Assembly: GCF_030463565.1 (NCBI RefSeq)
Contig: NC_134652.1
Coordinates: 20,933,397-20,997,396 of the forward strand
Reading direction: 5' to 3'
Length of the DNA: 64,000 bases
Source of the DNA: Pelecanus crispus
Taxonomy: Eukaryota; Chordata; Aves; Pelecaniformes; Pelecanidae
The position numbers and the translations under genes were made by a program. The notes under the pieces are model-generated. The model saw only the letters and a list, made by a program, of their open reading frames with translations, searched no databases and was not told where the DNA came from. Shown piece by piece: positions 37,401 through 50,700 of the stretch (position 1 is its first letter; every line of letters starts with the position of its first letter).

Positions 37401-40400
37401 CTGGAAGAAAGCAAGATCTCCTTAAACACTGTTTTTGTAGGCCTGCTAATATCTGTAATTCATCCAAATAATTGGCAGATAGATGATCTATAGCAGCCAA
37501 GTAATTCTGGCCATTCCCACCTGGATAGTAAAAAATCTTGATGATTAAACAAAATGCCTGGATCTGTTGTTGGCAATAAATCCTTGTGTGTTGACACAGG
37601 ATCTTGGCTAGAAGAGTCCAGGGAGACAAGGGATGCTCTACACTGGCTAGATCCCACCAGGGCAAACTGTGGTTAGGCTGGCAAGACAAGTAGCTACAAC
37701 ATTACCCTCGATGAAGAGGAGGTGGCAGAAAATAAAATGCTGGTCTTCAAGCATCTGCTGCTGTTGCTTATATACAGCTTTCTGGAAGGTAGAGTTGTGT
37801 AGCTTCCTTGGCCTGACTGCGTCGGTCATCATATGAAGTTCTGTCAAGACTGAGGTTTATGGAAAGACGGATGTGCCCCCATGCCTCACAACTATCTTCC
37901 AGTGAGAGGAGTTTTTAGACTCTGTTGAATAAGACATGAGAAAGATGTATGTCAGAGAAAAATAAACCCACCCTGATTTTAGTGAAGCCTCTTTCTTATG
38001 GCTACCACCCACTCAGCTTCAGAGAAATAAACACTGAAAAGTGGACACACAGCTTCCTGTACCCAGGCACTGATGGGGTGCTCTGCGATGTATTAAACTT
38101 TCTGACAAAGAACAGCAGCACCAGTCAACTTGTAAGGTAACAGCAAAAATACACAGAGCTAAGCACTGGTCATATGTGCTGCTAAGACAACCAGAGCTGG
38201 GGTTCCCTTTCTGGCATCTATCCAATACTTAGAAAAATGTTGCTGTTAGATGCAACTCCAAGTCAGCTGTCAACACCATCTAGCTTCTGGGCCTACACAC
38301 TATTGCTAGCATCTGCCTCTGAACAGATGATCTGAGCCTCCATAAACTCTATCAAATCTAGAAAGTGACCAACCTTGTGTCTCAGACCAATCCACAGTTA
38401 CAGTTAGCAGAACCACTAACGTGCCAATTGCACTAAGAGCAGAGTTTGCCATTAGCAAGGCTCCGTGCTTTAGATTCCTTCAGGACATGTGACTGATGCT
38501 CCCTAACATGGAAATCATAACACAAGCAAGTGTAGAGAATTTCCCCTCTTCACCTCAATAAACTTGTATTCTTGGTCCTTGAATCATTCCAACTACTTCT
38601 AGGACATCACCAGGGAATCAGGTGGATGCAAACCTTCTGGACATGAAAACAAGTAGACAACATCTTGGAGAAAAAAACAAGAGAAACAATTTGATTTCAT
38701 TGTGATCTGTTACTTTTGCAGAGAGATGGAAACTAAGGTATAATCTAAGGTATAAATCTACGTGCCTCCTCTGAGTTTCAGTTGACACAGGCTGTAAGAA
38801 CCAGAAACAAAGTCTTGCAAAACCCAAGATAGTCTTGATAAGAACTTTCATTATTTGCCATTGAGTTAAAAAAAAAAAAAAAAGGAACAGTCTGTGCTTA
38901 TCTGGCAACCTCAAAATAGCCACTAGAGAAGCTCATTCCAGAGTTATAACAGTGCAATCCAACCATCATCATTTGCTCCCACATGTGCTGTTCGAAGCAA
39001 GGCTTTTCCCTATTCTCAGCAGCACATATCTGTGCTTTCACAGTGAAAGGACAAAGCACCATGGATTTGATGTGCACTCTCAAAGTGTTGTTATTTGTTT
39101 TGAAGAAAAATGTGCACAAGAAACCTGAAGCACTTCAATAGATTGCAGCTCTGTTCTCTCTGCATCTGGTTTACACTTGCTTTCATTCCAACTTATTTCA
39201 AGCTAAGCCTCCTGGTTATTAACCAGAACAAATTGCTCTCATGTTCCCTTCAGCTCAGTAATCAGGGGAAGATTTCATACCCATAAAAACGCATTAGAGC
39301 ATTGTGATAACACTTTTGGGGGAAGGGTAGTTAATAAGAAACTCCTGCCAGCTTGAACACATTGGATACTTTCTCTTCAGCTAATGCGGGAGGATGTGCT
39401 CCACACCTCCAACAGAGTGACTCAAGCTAGCGCTGTCTACATAAACCACCAACAAAGCATAAAGAAACGTCCTGTCATACTTCCTAGCTTTGCATTAAAC
39501 AGGTCCTTTTGACAAGGAAGAGTAAAGGAAGGAAGTTGCAGCTCACATGCCCTTGATTATAAGTAAATCAAGAGACAGCTGGGAAGTTAATCTCAGATGT
39601 AGCCTTTGCAGAGCATTGTCTTTGATGCAACACATCTCTCCCTTGTGATATACTGCCTTCCTGTAAGCAGCTGTGAGTCCTTTAAATTGCTTTCCTAAGG
39701 GTGACATAGGCAGACAACAGGTAGCTATCTGAAGCACATATTGGTATGCTTAACTCCAAGGAGGCACAAAACCTATGCCTGGGCTGTTCCATGTAACCAC
39801 GTGCGAGACTGGAGCCCAGAGACCGCTCCTGCAGCATCCATGTCAGATGGAATTTTGCTGTCAACCTCAGTGCAAGCAAGATCAGGTTCCTGAAGGCTCT
39901 AACTACAGTTCCCTCAGCAAACTAAACCGATCTCTGGGATCACTGTTGCTGAAAGAGTGAAAGGGTCTTGAGGACCCTCTCCACTGATAATTTCCACCTA
40001 CATTAGTGAACTGAATCAGGTCACGGATGGACCCAACAAACAGCAGAGTTGGCAGAAGCCAGGAGCAAGAGCAGGAGACACACACACCACCTCTCCACAA
40101 AAGTGTGTTAGCCAAAATACTGTCAGAGAAGACTTCATAAAAAGAGGTAAAACTGAGGAGTGGTGTAAGCCCAGGCTGCTGATGGGAAAAATGGGAAAGT
40201 ACAGCAGCAAAATACTCCTGTATTCCTTAGGCCAGACAGATGGGTGGCTGTGGGACAGACTGGACCAGCTTGCTAATCTACCAAGTCTGCATTTAGCTGA
40301 CCCAGCTCATCCAAAGGCCACAGTACCAGCACTGCTCACACAGGGAGGGTGCAAATGCCCAGTTGGCAGCAGAGGGGTGCACAACAGCACCCTGTTCACC

Positions 40401-43400
40401 CACAGTGCAGCTGTCAATTAGCTTAAATCAGCTGTGAACCTGTATCTCCAATACAAGGGTCCCAAGTGCCAGGAAGGAACTATTCTGCTCTGATTTACCT
40501 ACTACCTGGTTGTATGAGTTTGTTACAATCTGATTATTCAAGGTTTCAGGGAGTTTAAGAACATTCTCTGTTCCTATTTGGTACTAGGTCATCATTGTGT
40601 AATTTAAGAGTCGTAAGTTGTCAGGCTGCCAGCAGCAGCATCGTACATGGGGGACGATGTTTTTTGTTGTTTAACCGTTGTTTAAGTTTAAATTAAATCT
40701 TAATTGCAAATGGAAAAAAATCTGCCTAGTCAATCAGGCCAGGTCTGCTCTGAAGAGAGTTGCCAAAGCCTGTTCTGAGTTTCATAGCTGGGTAGTTCAA
40801 CCCAGTCCAGAAAAAAATTTACTGGAGTTAACAATATGAAAGGGCTTGCTTCAAACTGTTACCAAACTCATACTCAAGACAGAATATCAGCTGGAGAGCA
40901 CCATCTATTGGCTGGAAAAAAATTGCTATATTGCTGTCTTTTCGCTTTCTATAACTCAAAGCCAAACACACCTCCACCACGGCTGAAAGCCAGATCTCCC
41001 GCCAGCAGTTCCGCTAGCTATGGGCAGTGGGATACACCCAGCTGCAGTACAGCCCTGCAGGGAGCAGGAAGGCACTCGAACCCATAGCGCATCTATAGAC
41101 CCCACGCAGGGGCAGCTCTTTTACACTTAGGGCAGAAATTTTAGCTTGAACTTATGTGACCCAAGGGATAGCTGCTGAGGGGAGGACAGTCCAGGCAGTC
41201 CCAGTGCTTTATTTCAGTGTAATTTTCCTCCCTGCCAATGGTTTGGTGACTACATGGCATAACCAAACTACTGGTGTTTTCTGATTCTGGCTTTAGACAA
41301 CCACAGTCCCCTCACCCAAAGGTCCATCCCACAGAACAACAGCATCCCAGACCCATGAAACCAGTGTCAAACTGGCACCTGGCCATTGTCTCTGCATGGC
41401 ACTGAGCAAATTCATCAGCTCGTTGGCCTCTTTCTCCCCATGCACACAACAGCATTTTCCTGTGTGTCTCAATACAGGAGAGAACTAACCCATATCAGCA
41501 CCTGTATTTTTGTGACACTCAGTCAACAGCCCCATAGATGGCTGGCTTGTCCAGAAAGTATATTTTTGACTGCAGAATTCTGTTTCTGAGGATTCCTACT
41601 CCAAGCTGGTCTTATCTTTAGATGCCTAAATTTAGATTTCAAGGGTTGGCCTATGAATCCTACTTTTAACTGTGAAACACAACTCCCTGGAGAACACTTT
41701 TATTAGAGCTGGCTAACACTTTTGGCCAGAGAAGCAGGAAAGAAATCTTAAGTAGCTTTTCACTACTTTTTGCCTAATTGCCATTTGCATTTATCAGAAA
41801 TACCATGAAGGCATAAAAACTAAGTTAATGCTGTCCTTTCACCCAGGGAGGCTGGCCCAGGCTGGTTCCAACAACGCCAGTCACCACCACACTCCATGGC
41901 ACTGGTGCTCTCCTGGAAGGGCTCCTTAGAGGTCAAATAGGTTGAAAGGTCTCGCTCAGTGTCCACCTCCAGCAAGGTCAGAGGGACCTGGCTGTGGTAC
42001 AATCATAAGAGAGGAGCAAAGCCCCACAGCAAAGGCACTGCTGCAGGTAACCGAGTTTGGTTTCCCAAAGAAACACCAGCGGTTCAGATCCTGACTGGCT
42101 GTGAGGAAGGCTTTGACCTGCCCGAGCAGTGGGTCGCAGAAGGACCATCTCCATCACATGCAGGTCTCTGGAGCATTTCCAGCTCCAGTAGTTTTCCAGA
42201 GACTTTTTGCGGAAGCTGTACAGAGTAAAGTTGGATAAAGAAAAGTTATCAGCAATAACTGTGAACTAAACTATCGGTGGTATCAGTGAATTAAATAGCC
42301 AGTACACACTGTGTTTTGGTTTGAACTAAAACGGAAGTTTCCTGAGAAACAGAAAAGCTGTTGGTCAAATCAGAGTATTTAATAGATACTTTTTCTACAA
42401 AGAAATCTGTTAGTGTTTTGGTTCGTTTGGGGTTTTTTGGGGGAGTGCAGTTCGTAGCTAAATTCTGAGTGGTTACAAACATCAGACTTCAGAGCAACCA
42501 AAATCCAGATCCCAATCAGAACATCTCAGCTCAAATCAAACCCTGGTTGAGAAAGTAAACTTAGCAGTGGCAACAACTGCAGCCCAAACATCTCTGGAAA
42601 GGTCTGCCCACCATAGCAAATTGCCTGATCTAAAAATGCAGGATGAAACAATACAAAACTAACTGGATTTCATGGGAGGGAGGGGAGTCCTCTTTTGTCA
42701 GAGCTCTTCCCCATGATCTCCATTCAAACTGGCCCAGGATACAGTAAGGAATGCGGCAGCGCAGAAATGGAAAGGCAGGCTGTGGTAAAATGCAACAAGT
42801 GCTCAAATAAATCAGTGCTAATAAGCTAAGCTCTATTGCAAATTTCTGCTGCGGAGTAGAGAGAAGACAATTAAATCAGAAGCAAAAATTACAGCTGACA
42901 AATAGCTTGATACAATTAGGTGAAAGATAAATCAGCCTGTTAGTTACTCCAAAAGAGGCAGGCGAGGGAATCTCCAGCAGACAGCACCCTGTCTTGAGCT
43001 GCTTAAGTGGAATTCCCCCGGGAGAAGGCCGGCAGGTCTGAGGTCTCACAGCTCAGAGCACAAATTGGAAAATAATGAAGCTGGTCTGCTGCGATTGCTA
43101 GAGAGGTGACAGTGCTGCAAAACAAAGGGATTCTGGAGCCTGAATTAGGGCAGTGGGAGAGATCAGCTTGCACACACGGCAAGGGGTTGGGTTACATGTA
43201 ATTGCTCCTGTGAAGAGTGGGTGGTTTGCAACTGTTATGACAGCTGCAGGGCAGAGGATGTCTCTGCTATGAGACAATACAAAGCTGGACCAGAAAACAG
43301 GGAGGCACAAGTCACCAAACTCTCTAACGCAGGGCAAATACTTTGTCCCAAGGCACTTGCACTATGCCGGGACTCCAGAAGCAGATTAATTTTATCAGCA

Positions 43401-46400
43401 CTTAGGCTCATCCATTCATTCCCTCCCTGCATCCAAGGAGCACACATTGGCTCTACACAAAGAAAAAAACTGCAGGGTAGCTAACAGGTCCATTCACTGC
43501 ACAAATCCATGCATATGAGTGGGACTTCATCTTCTCACAACTCACAGGGCAGGGCTGGAGGACAGTGATTTTGCAATGTAGGTCTATCATCTTTATTGAG
43601 TTTTCATCCTCATCACTGGAAGGCAAAAAAGCTTTAATTGCATGTTCTTAACATGACAGGTTGTCTTGCCAATATAATCTGTATTCTGAAGTTCCTGGAA
43701 CTGCACAGCTAATTACAACATGATTTTAACCTTTAAATGACTGATACACAACCTCACCTTTAACTCCATCTTTACATCTTTTATCTAGCCAATGCATTTG
43801 GCAACCAGTCCCTCTTGTCTGCACTTTCTATTTAAGACACTTAATGCGAATGAGCCAGCAGTAGGACAGATAGCACATTCCTGCACTAAAAGCTCCCACG
43901 CAGCTAGACTTAGCCTTAAGTCCTGCTGCTTTTAAAAAGCTCTCTATCTGCCTGCCAGTTTGGGCGCATTGCTGACAAAGCTTCCCCTCGCATCCCAATA
44001 AACTGGGCACTGCTGCCTTGTAAATGCACACCTGGGGAGCCGGGCACACTGCCGGCAGCCAAAACATGAGCATGCCCCTGGGCTCCAGCAAGCCAGCTGG
44101 CAGGGGCAGCTCTGCCTGCTGGCACTGCCACCACCACCAGCTCGGCCAGCCCCGCTGCGCCTCCGCCCCATTCCCCATCTAGCAGGACCCCATGGGTGCT
44201 GGTTTCTTCCCTACCGGCATCAGGATCCAGAACCCTTTGGAAGTGCTTCACAATGGATGAGTTCGTGGTCCAAGCAGGGCACATTTTCCTCTTCTGATTT
44301 TATTCCACTGAGTCCTATTTTGCCTGCACAGTGGTTGATCTCCTGAACTGTACTGGGGTACCACATGGTACTCCTGTTTTGGGGAGACCGACAAGTGAAA
44401 AATGGACTTGAACAAAAGGGGGAAAAGTTGCCCTGAAGAGCAGGACAGCTGTTAGCCTTCCCTCTGCCAGAGGGGAGCAGGACAGCATCTTTAACACCGA
44501 GAGCAAGACAAAACTCCAGCTCAACAGCTCCGTTTTGACACTGCAGCAACAAATGTTCTTCCACAATGCTTTCCATACCAAGGGCTGGTAAGAGTCCTGC
44601 CATGGAAATGAAATGGGGACCCCTATCCACCCACCTTCCTGCCCTGGTGCCCAGGATTCCCCACACTTGACACTTTTATGTCTCTTTTCCTACAGGCCAC
44701 TGTTTGTTCAACCCCTCCCGAGCTTTGGGTTTTTTTTTCCTTCCCCAAGGATATAAGCCCATTACAAACCTTAATTACAGAGCCCACTTTAGCTCAGTCT
44801 GGACAGACCCAAGTGTTTTCAGCACAAAAGGTTTCTCATTTCAATCCTGGGGGAACCTGCCTAGACAACCACCGCCACAAAACTAGTAGAGCCAGATTGT
44901 GCCTTGAAGGCTTGGGCCCATGTGGGAGAATCACTGAGCTGCATGTCCTGGGAAGAAGCTCAGAATGTGATTGTCCAAGAGGAGGTGCAGTGCTTCCATC
45001 GACTGACAGGCATCTCTGCTATACTGAAAGCACTGCCCTTGCTCACAGTCAGGGTAGCTTGTGCCTGACCGGCCCACTGAGCTCTGAAAGTAAGACCCAG
45101 AAAACTGCGGCAGAAGGAACCAGCAGGAAAAGAGCAGTAAATGGATAAAGAGTCCTTGTATCTGCCCCCTCATCACACTTTTCTTTAAAAAAAGCAAGAC
45201 CAGGTATCTCTGCCCCATGTCCTGAAAGAACACCTCTTGGTTCTGCTGATGTGCTTTCTCCTGGACCCTGCTGAGAGCTGTCTTTGATGAAGAGCAAAAC
45301 CATGCCCAGTGCATCACAAACTTCAACTGTGCCAGGAAAACTAGGAGTGAAGCAGAGAACGATGCTGCAGAAACCCAGTATCTCTCCTTCCACACCTCCC
45401 TGTCCTTGCAGAAAGGGCAGACAGCTAGCACAGTGGTTTGCTGCAAAGAGAGACAAAGCAGCACACACCAAGCCATCACTGTTCAGCATGCAAGAGAAGA
45501 GGCACTTCTGTGTCAGGTCACTCCTGCACACGGTGTGGAAGGGGAGGTGAGCAGGGGACGTGCAGCTTGGGGACCACAGCTGTACAGTCTGGCGGCCACT
45601 TCTTTCCCCCCGGCCCCTCCATTATTCAATCACACTGTAGTAGCTCACCAAGGGTGCAGGAAAATCCTATTCGGCCCTCACTGAAGAAAAATTCCCTTGC
45701 CTCTGATGTAACAGATGTAGCATTTTCAGCACAGAGAATCAGGCTCTTTGGCTACTGTTCACTCCCACTTAGTTCTCCGAGAGTTTACCTGAGTAAAGGC
45801 CGAGAAATTCAGCCTTTCCACTGTAACCCAGTATATACAAACCACGGGCAGGACCTAGCCCTGCTAAGAGCCATAGGAGTATTGGTGTTGATTTTGCTTG
45901 GGCTGCAATTCCACACTTATTTTTCTATTGCGAGAGGAAAGAGAAAGGCCCCCTCCTTCCTCCCCTGCCCCCATTCTCACTAGTGCTTGCATGTTCTCCA
46001 AATCTACAGCACAATTTGCACAGGAGATTCTTTGTTATTTTTCCTTTCCTGTAGTAGCACAAATTTAACATGCAACAACCTTGGCCTTTTTGATGTCAGA
46101 TATGACTCATGAGATAGACACTGACTTTACTGATTAATCTTACTTATGCACATGTCTTATTTCTCCCCTATGACTTGCCAAGAGCATTTATTTCTGCTAC
46201 ACTAGGAACAAAATCTCAGCTATGTCTCCAGAGCATTACATATTGCAGACTCTGTCTCTTTGGCCCTCTGCATTAATTTTCTTCAAATGATACCAAGGGG
46301 CCAATATGTTAAGTTTGCACTATTGGTCTGACAAAATTTTGGCTTCTATTTATAATCATTTGTGTAAAAAGCATCAGTTTGGGTTAGCTTAGACCTATTG

Positions 46401-47310
46401 TGGAGGGAATTGCTCTAGCACAGATCATTCCAAAATTGCTTTCACTTTCTGTACTTGCTGAGGTTTGTGTTTTTGATGCAGTGTAAATTGTATCAGGGAT
46501 ACTGACAACTCTCTGACGTGCAATTGGAGGTGTATACTGGAAGGCTCTATTAATCCTAGCTTTGGTCGCCTGTTTTTTTTAAGAGGATTTCTTTATAAAA
46601 TTAGGTATTGATCCTACCCTAGTTATTGGAGTTGATTCACAGCTGCGTAACTCCATAGCCTGCTGGCATAAACAGTCTAAAATCACATGAATACTACGAC
46701 CAGCAATACACAAGATGCGACAAGGACAATTCCAATTACATATTAGGGATGGAGATTTCTGAGCCCCTCTGGACCCCTGCCCCAGTGTTTTACTTTCCTT
46801 ACTGTTCTTTTTCTTCATCATCCAGATACAAGAATCTAAGATTAAGTTCTTTGACATTTAGTCTAAATTTTGTTTCTTAATGTTGTCATAATACTTCTGG
46901 TTATAAACAAATGCTATCCCCAGCTACTCTACAGGGAGAAGGACTATAAAACAGTGTGTCTTCATCAAAAAAATTCAGAGAACACAAAGGTTTCCCTAAA
47001 AGTGAGAGGTCTAGGGAAAAATCCCCTCTTCCTTACATGGTTGTTCATGGATATGTTGAAAAAAATCTTACAAGCTTCCTTTTGATGCAGGAGCTCTACT
47101 AGATCAGCCGGCTCATCTTGTGAGTCTTCCAGGACAATTCACCAGGACCACTCCTGGGAGCAACTTGAAAGCATACTGAATGGTGGCAAAGTCATATTGC
47201 TGTCAGCAGCCTACCCCCAGACATCTTTTCTCCAGTCCTTCCTTACAGTTCATGCATGGTGCTGCCATCTACTCTCACCCAGCAGTTCTGGGAGCACTGT
47301 GTTCCCTATT
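34466..47310. other. Intergenic, no gene recognised
   Basis: Long unique-looking stretch with T- and A-runs at about 34911-34925 and 38867-38883. A perfect palindrome CTGGTTATTAACCAG lies at 39212-39226, a GC-richer patch at 44030-44220, and an AP-1-type TGACTCA site near 46104. None is tied to a gene. Confidence 0.5.
42805..42955. promoter_or_regulatory. Candidate conserved non-coding element
   Basis: An AT-rich block contains three related AAATCAG motifs (CAAATAAATCAG, TTAAATCAG and GATAAATCAG) plus CAATTAAATC and CAATTAGG. No transposon similarity is visible. Confidence 0.25.
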
Positions 47311-47632
47311 GTCCTGGTTTCAGCTGGGATAGAGTTAATTTTCTTCCTAGTAGCTGGCATAGTGCTGTATTTTGGATTTAGAATGAGAAGAATGTTGATA
47401 ACACGCTGATGTTTTTAGCTGTTGCTAAGTACTGCTTATGCTAGTCAAGGACTTTTCAGCTTCCCCATGCTCTGCCAGGTGCACAAGAAACTGGGAGGGG
47501 GCACAGCCAGAATAGTTGACTGCCAGGACAGCTGACTTACTCCTCCAATCCTCTCCCCCATCCCACCAGGGCAGGGGGAGTGAGTGAGTGGCTGCGTGGT
47601 GCTTAGTTGCTGGCTGGGGTTAAACCACGACA
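47311..47632 (+). mobile_element. Solo LTR of the same ERVL-type family with internal deletion
   Basis: The 322-bp element has the same TGTCCTGG start and CCACGACA end as the LTR at 51006 and shares its first 200 bp and last 95 bp. About 250 bp, corresponding to about 51213-51464 of the other copy, is missing at the junction near 47536/47537. The CRE, TATA box and poly-A signal are therefore lost. The flanks are CCTAT (47306-47310) and CCTAC (47633-47637), a 5-bp target duplication with one mismatch. It is an independent insertion and cannot act as a normal LTR promoter. Confidence 0.88.
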
Positions 47633-48474
47633 CCTACATGTGCCGAGCAGCAGTGATATTGATACACGGTAAGACAGATGCCTCCAGGAGTATCAACCAG
47701 CCTACCTGATGGCAGGGGAAAAGCTGCACCATGCCACCATTCTCTTACACAGAAAGGACACAAATAACCCATCAGATAAAAATCTTGGGCTCTGTAAACC
47801 AATCCTAGATCTACTTTATATTATTCTTGCAGCAAGATATGGGAATGGCGAAGAGGTGTGCCAACATCCTGAATGGACTGAACAAAGACATATATTTTAA
47901 TGAAGAACTTGCTGGCTCATGGTTCCTACTACGCACCCTGAAGGAAAGCATGGCAATACTTTTTGTATATACCTAAACAAAGGTATTGCTCTGCTTTGCC
48001 ATACCTAACCTCATGGCAAAATACAAACCAGAGCTCCTATGTCCTAGAAGTATACACCGTATACCCTACCACGTAGCAAGCATTAATAAGTCTAAGTCAA
48101 AAACATGGGACTATTCACTGAGGAATCTTGATCTGGAGTTTTGGTTTTTGATCACTTCACAAGTAACTAAGAAAACAAACTAATGAGGTAACCGATTGAT
48201 CCATGTTTGGAAAAAAATATTATGCTGATATATACAGCAAGAGAATATAGCTAACGAGAACTATCCCTTGCAAAAACAGATCAGCATGGACAGAGTCCCA
48301 AACACCTCATCCCTCCCTTTTTCTAGCTACATTGTAATCGTAATCATATTTGGCAGCTCCTGGAATTTAGGAAATAAAAGGTTTTATATGCGTGCTTATG
48401 AAAAGCCCAACAAATTTTTGCAACATTAACTGCATCTTGCTGTAATGAAAGCTTCTTAGCAGAGGCTCTGTAGA

Positions 48475-48780
48475 GCCTGGATCTGCTCCAGTGAAGTCTA
48501 TGGAAGGTTGCTTATGGATTTCAACCTTTTAGTCTCAAATCTAAACAGATTCATTCACACAAAGAGCCTCAGCGAAGCCAAATAACTAGGCTTAGCCTAG
48601 GCTGCCCTGAGATATTTTATTACAGATGAAACCAATTCCCTTTGAAGATAAGGGAAGGTTCTAGTCGATGGACTCTATTTTGCTTTTGGCTAGATCTACG
48701 TAAATCTGGAGTAATGCCACTGACTTCATATGAACATCACCCCAGATTTACAGTGATGTCACCAGGAGCAGAATACAAGC
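48475..48780. repeat. Ancient amniote interspersed repeat relics
   Basis: GTGAAGTCTATGG near 48490 and AAATCTGGAGTAATGCCACT through CCCAGATTTACAGTGATGTC (about 48702-48770) resemble very old repeats common in turtle, crocodile and bird genomes, with their GAAGTCAATGG and TAAATC.GGAGTAA motifs. A 76-codon open frame over 48642-48872 falls in this and is not taken as a gene. Confidence 0.4.
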
Positions 48781-48870
48781 CCTGGTTGATTGAAAATGAA
48801 TACCAAACCCTTTATCTGAAACTGAATCATAAAGTAACCAGTGGGAAGATATTTTCTCAATTGCACTTGT

Positions 48871-48996
48871 GATTATTTTTAATCTGTAGTTAATTATTAA
48901 TGCAGCCATTAAAGTCTAGAAATTCACATAAATCAGCATAATTTATGTGAGGAATTGACCATACCTAATTAACTCCAATTGCTGGTTATTAATTAC
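48871..48996. promoter_or_regulatory. TAAT-rich block, candidate conserved regulatory element
   Basis: Roughly ten TAAT/ATTA homeodomain cores fall in about 125 bp, including TTAATTATTAATG, CCTAATTAAC and TTATTAATTAC. A perfect 9-bp inverted repeat, CACATAAAT (48925-48933) and ATTTATGTG (48941-48949), with a 7-bp spacer lies inside. The texture resembles conserved non-coding enhancers. No conservation data were available. Confidence 0.35.
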
Positions 48997-49217
48997 TATT
49001 TTTTTCTGAGTAAGCAAGACTCCTAATGCTATAGGGTGAGCCACAAAGTCTAGTCTGCTTTGACAATGTATAGATATTTGGGATTTGTAGTATATTGAAA
49101 GGCCCACATTTTCTTCAGTATAACTTCCCTCAACTCAAACACATCCCAAGTGAAGACATTAAGACATCACTTGAGTTCCTGGCAAAGTCTACTCATTCCT
49201 TTACAAATGTTGAAGGC

Positions 49218-49270
49218 TCAGAGGGACTATTATCATAATCTAGTCTGATCTTCTGCTAAACAGACAGCCA
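49218..49270 (-). mobile_element. Degraded CR1 3' fragment (minus strand)
   Basis: GAGGGACTATTATCATAATC followed by TAGTCTGATCTTCTGC is the reverse complement of the AGACTAGATGATCATAATGG type of CR1 3' UTR. The terminal repeat is not preserved. Confidence 0.6.
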
Positions 49271-50564
49271 AGCATTGAGAGAGAATATATTATGGATATC
49301 ATTAGTAGTGAGGCTTTGTATACCCAGTCTGGACATGGAATACTCCATGGTGCCACCTGGAAGTCGCACTGTTCTTCTAGTCTTAATCTACCAGGCTAAA
49401 TTGGTGGAAATTCTCAAGGTAAATTTATTTACTCAGCCATTTTAAGAAATTACATGATACAGAGCTAGGATTATACAACAGCATAGCCACTTACCTCATA
49501 GACGATCTTCACCTTTTCACCCCACTCTAACTTGCATCCAATACTGCCTACCATTAGATCATGGCCTCTAGAGGCACTTGATGGAGGTATGGCACCTTTT
49601 AAACCTCCCAACACATGTAGTTAAACCCCTACACTGAGTAAGGTCCCTCACTGACACTCACCTTGGGTCATTATGACACAGAAAGCAGGCTGCAGGGGCA
49701 TTACTATTTCATCAGTGATGTCAGTAGCCAGGACATTTATCCAGCTCCTATTTCATCCTCCAACAGGCTCCTTGCCTCAGAAGATGTCACAGGGTCAGGA
49801 GATCTGGGGGAAAGTCCAGAGCTGAGAAGGAGAACACCAACCTCAGAATAGGTCACAGAGGGGTGGTATCAAACACATTGTACCACAGACAATAGCAAGC
49901 CACTGCAAAGCAGCAAGATGGGAGATGTTTTCCTATTATTCCTAGAACTGTTATTCTAGGTCTAATCTGTAATCCCAAGATTTTCAACAGTCTGATCAGC
50001 CTCTTGGCCTCATCTTTTTAACTCCCACCTCATGCCCCCTGGATCTATTTAAAACAGTCCAGCTAAAATTGTTTTCTTGGCCTGTTATTTGACCATGTCA
50101 CATACACCAAATCTGAGCCAAAGGCAGATCCAGTTCAGGCTGTGGTTCGGGTTTAGGTTTAAATCAAAAGAACGCTTGTGCTTTGAGTAGACAGAACATT
50201 AACAAGTAACAACAATGTAATAGCCTGTAATAACAAGTTTACTTTGCAAGAATACAGTCACAGATGAGTCAAAAGAAGAAACTAATCCCTGGGGTGATAT
50301 GGTTTTAGGAGTAATACAGTATGAAAACAGTTAGATCTTCAGAGACATGCAAATTGATCCAAAATGCAGTAGGGTTTGTTTGGCAGCAAGCTTCCAACAC
50401 TGACTCCATCCTAATAAAAATCAGAGTTGTATATATTTTTGTATCTTTCCCCTAACTTATATAAACTGATTTCAACCAATTTAAAGAGTAAAACCTTCCC
50501 AAACTACCAAAGTTCAGGGGCCTCTATTTTTGCAGCTCCAACATTTTTACTAAGACATATCCTA

Positions 50565-50700
50565 CTTTGTGACATTTTAATTATTCACAGCACCGGCGCT
50601 CTGCAAGTGGAACATGCTGTGTATTCTCCATTCACTCATTCATTAGTTTTAATTAAACCCTTTAATTTTATTTATGCTGTCATGGACTGATTAACAATTT
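50565..50700. promoter_or_regulatory. Candidate conserved non-coding element
   Basis: TTTTAATTATTCACAGCACC, TTTTAATTAAACCC and CTGATTAACAATTTGC occur within 130 bp around a short CpG-containing core (ACCGGCGCTC), unusual for this AT-rich interval. Confidence 0.25.

Noticed and set aside
41040..41115. Possible minus-strand tRNA, from a GGTTCGAGTGCC B-box-like sequence near 41075
   Set aside because: No matching A box and no cloverleaf pairing could be drawn.
45438..45983. 181-codon plus and 182-codon minus overlapping frames at 44.9-46.0 kb
   Set aside because: Both strands are open over the same GC-richer stretch and neither resembles a protein.
48642..48872. 76-codon plus-strand frame
   Set aside because: Overlaps an ancient repeat relic whose sequence explains it.
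50586..50605. RE1/NRSF silencer around CACAGCACCGGCGCTC
   Set aside because: Two extra bases in the left half and no proper right half.
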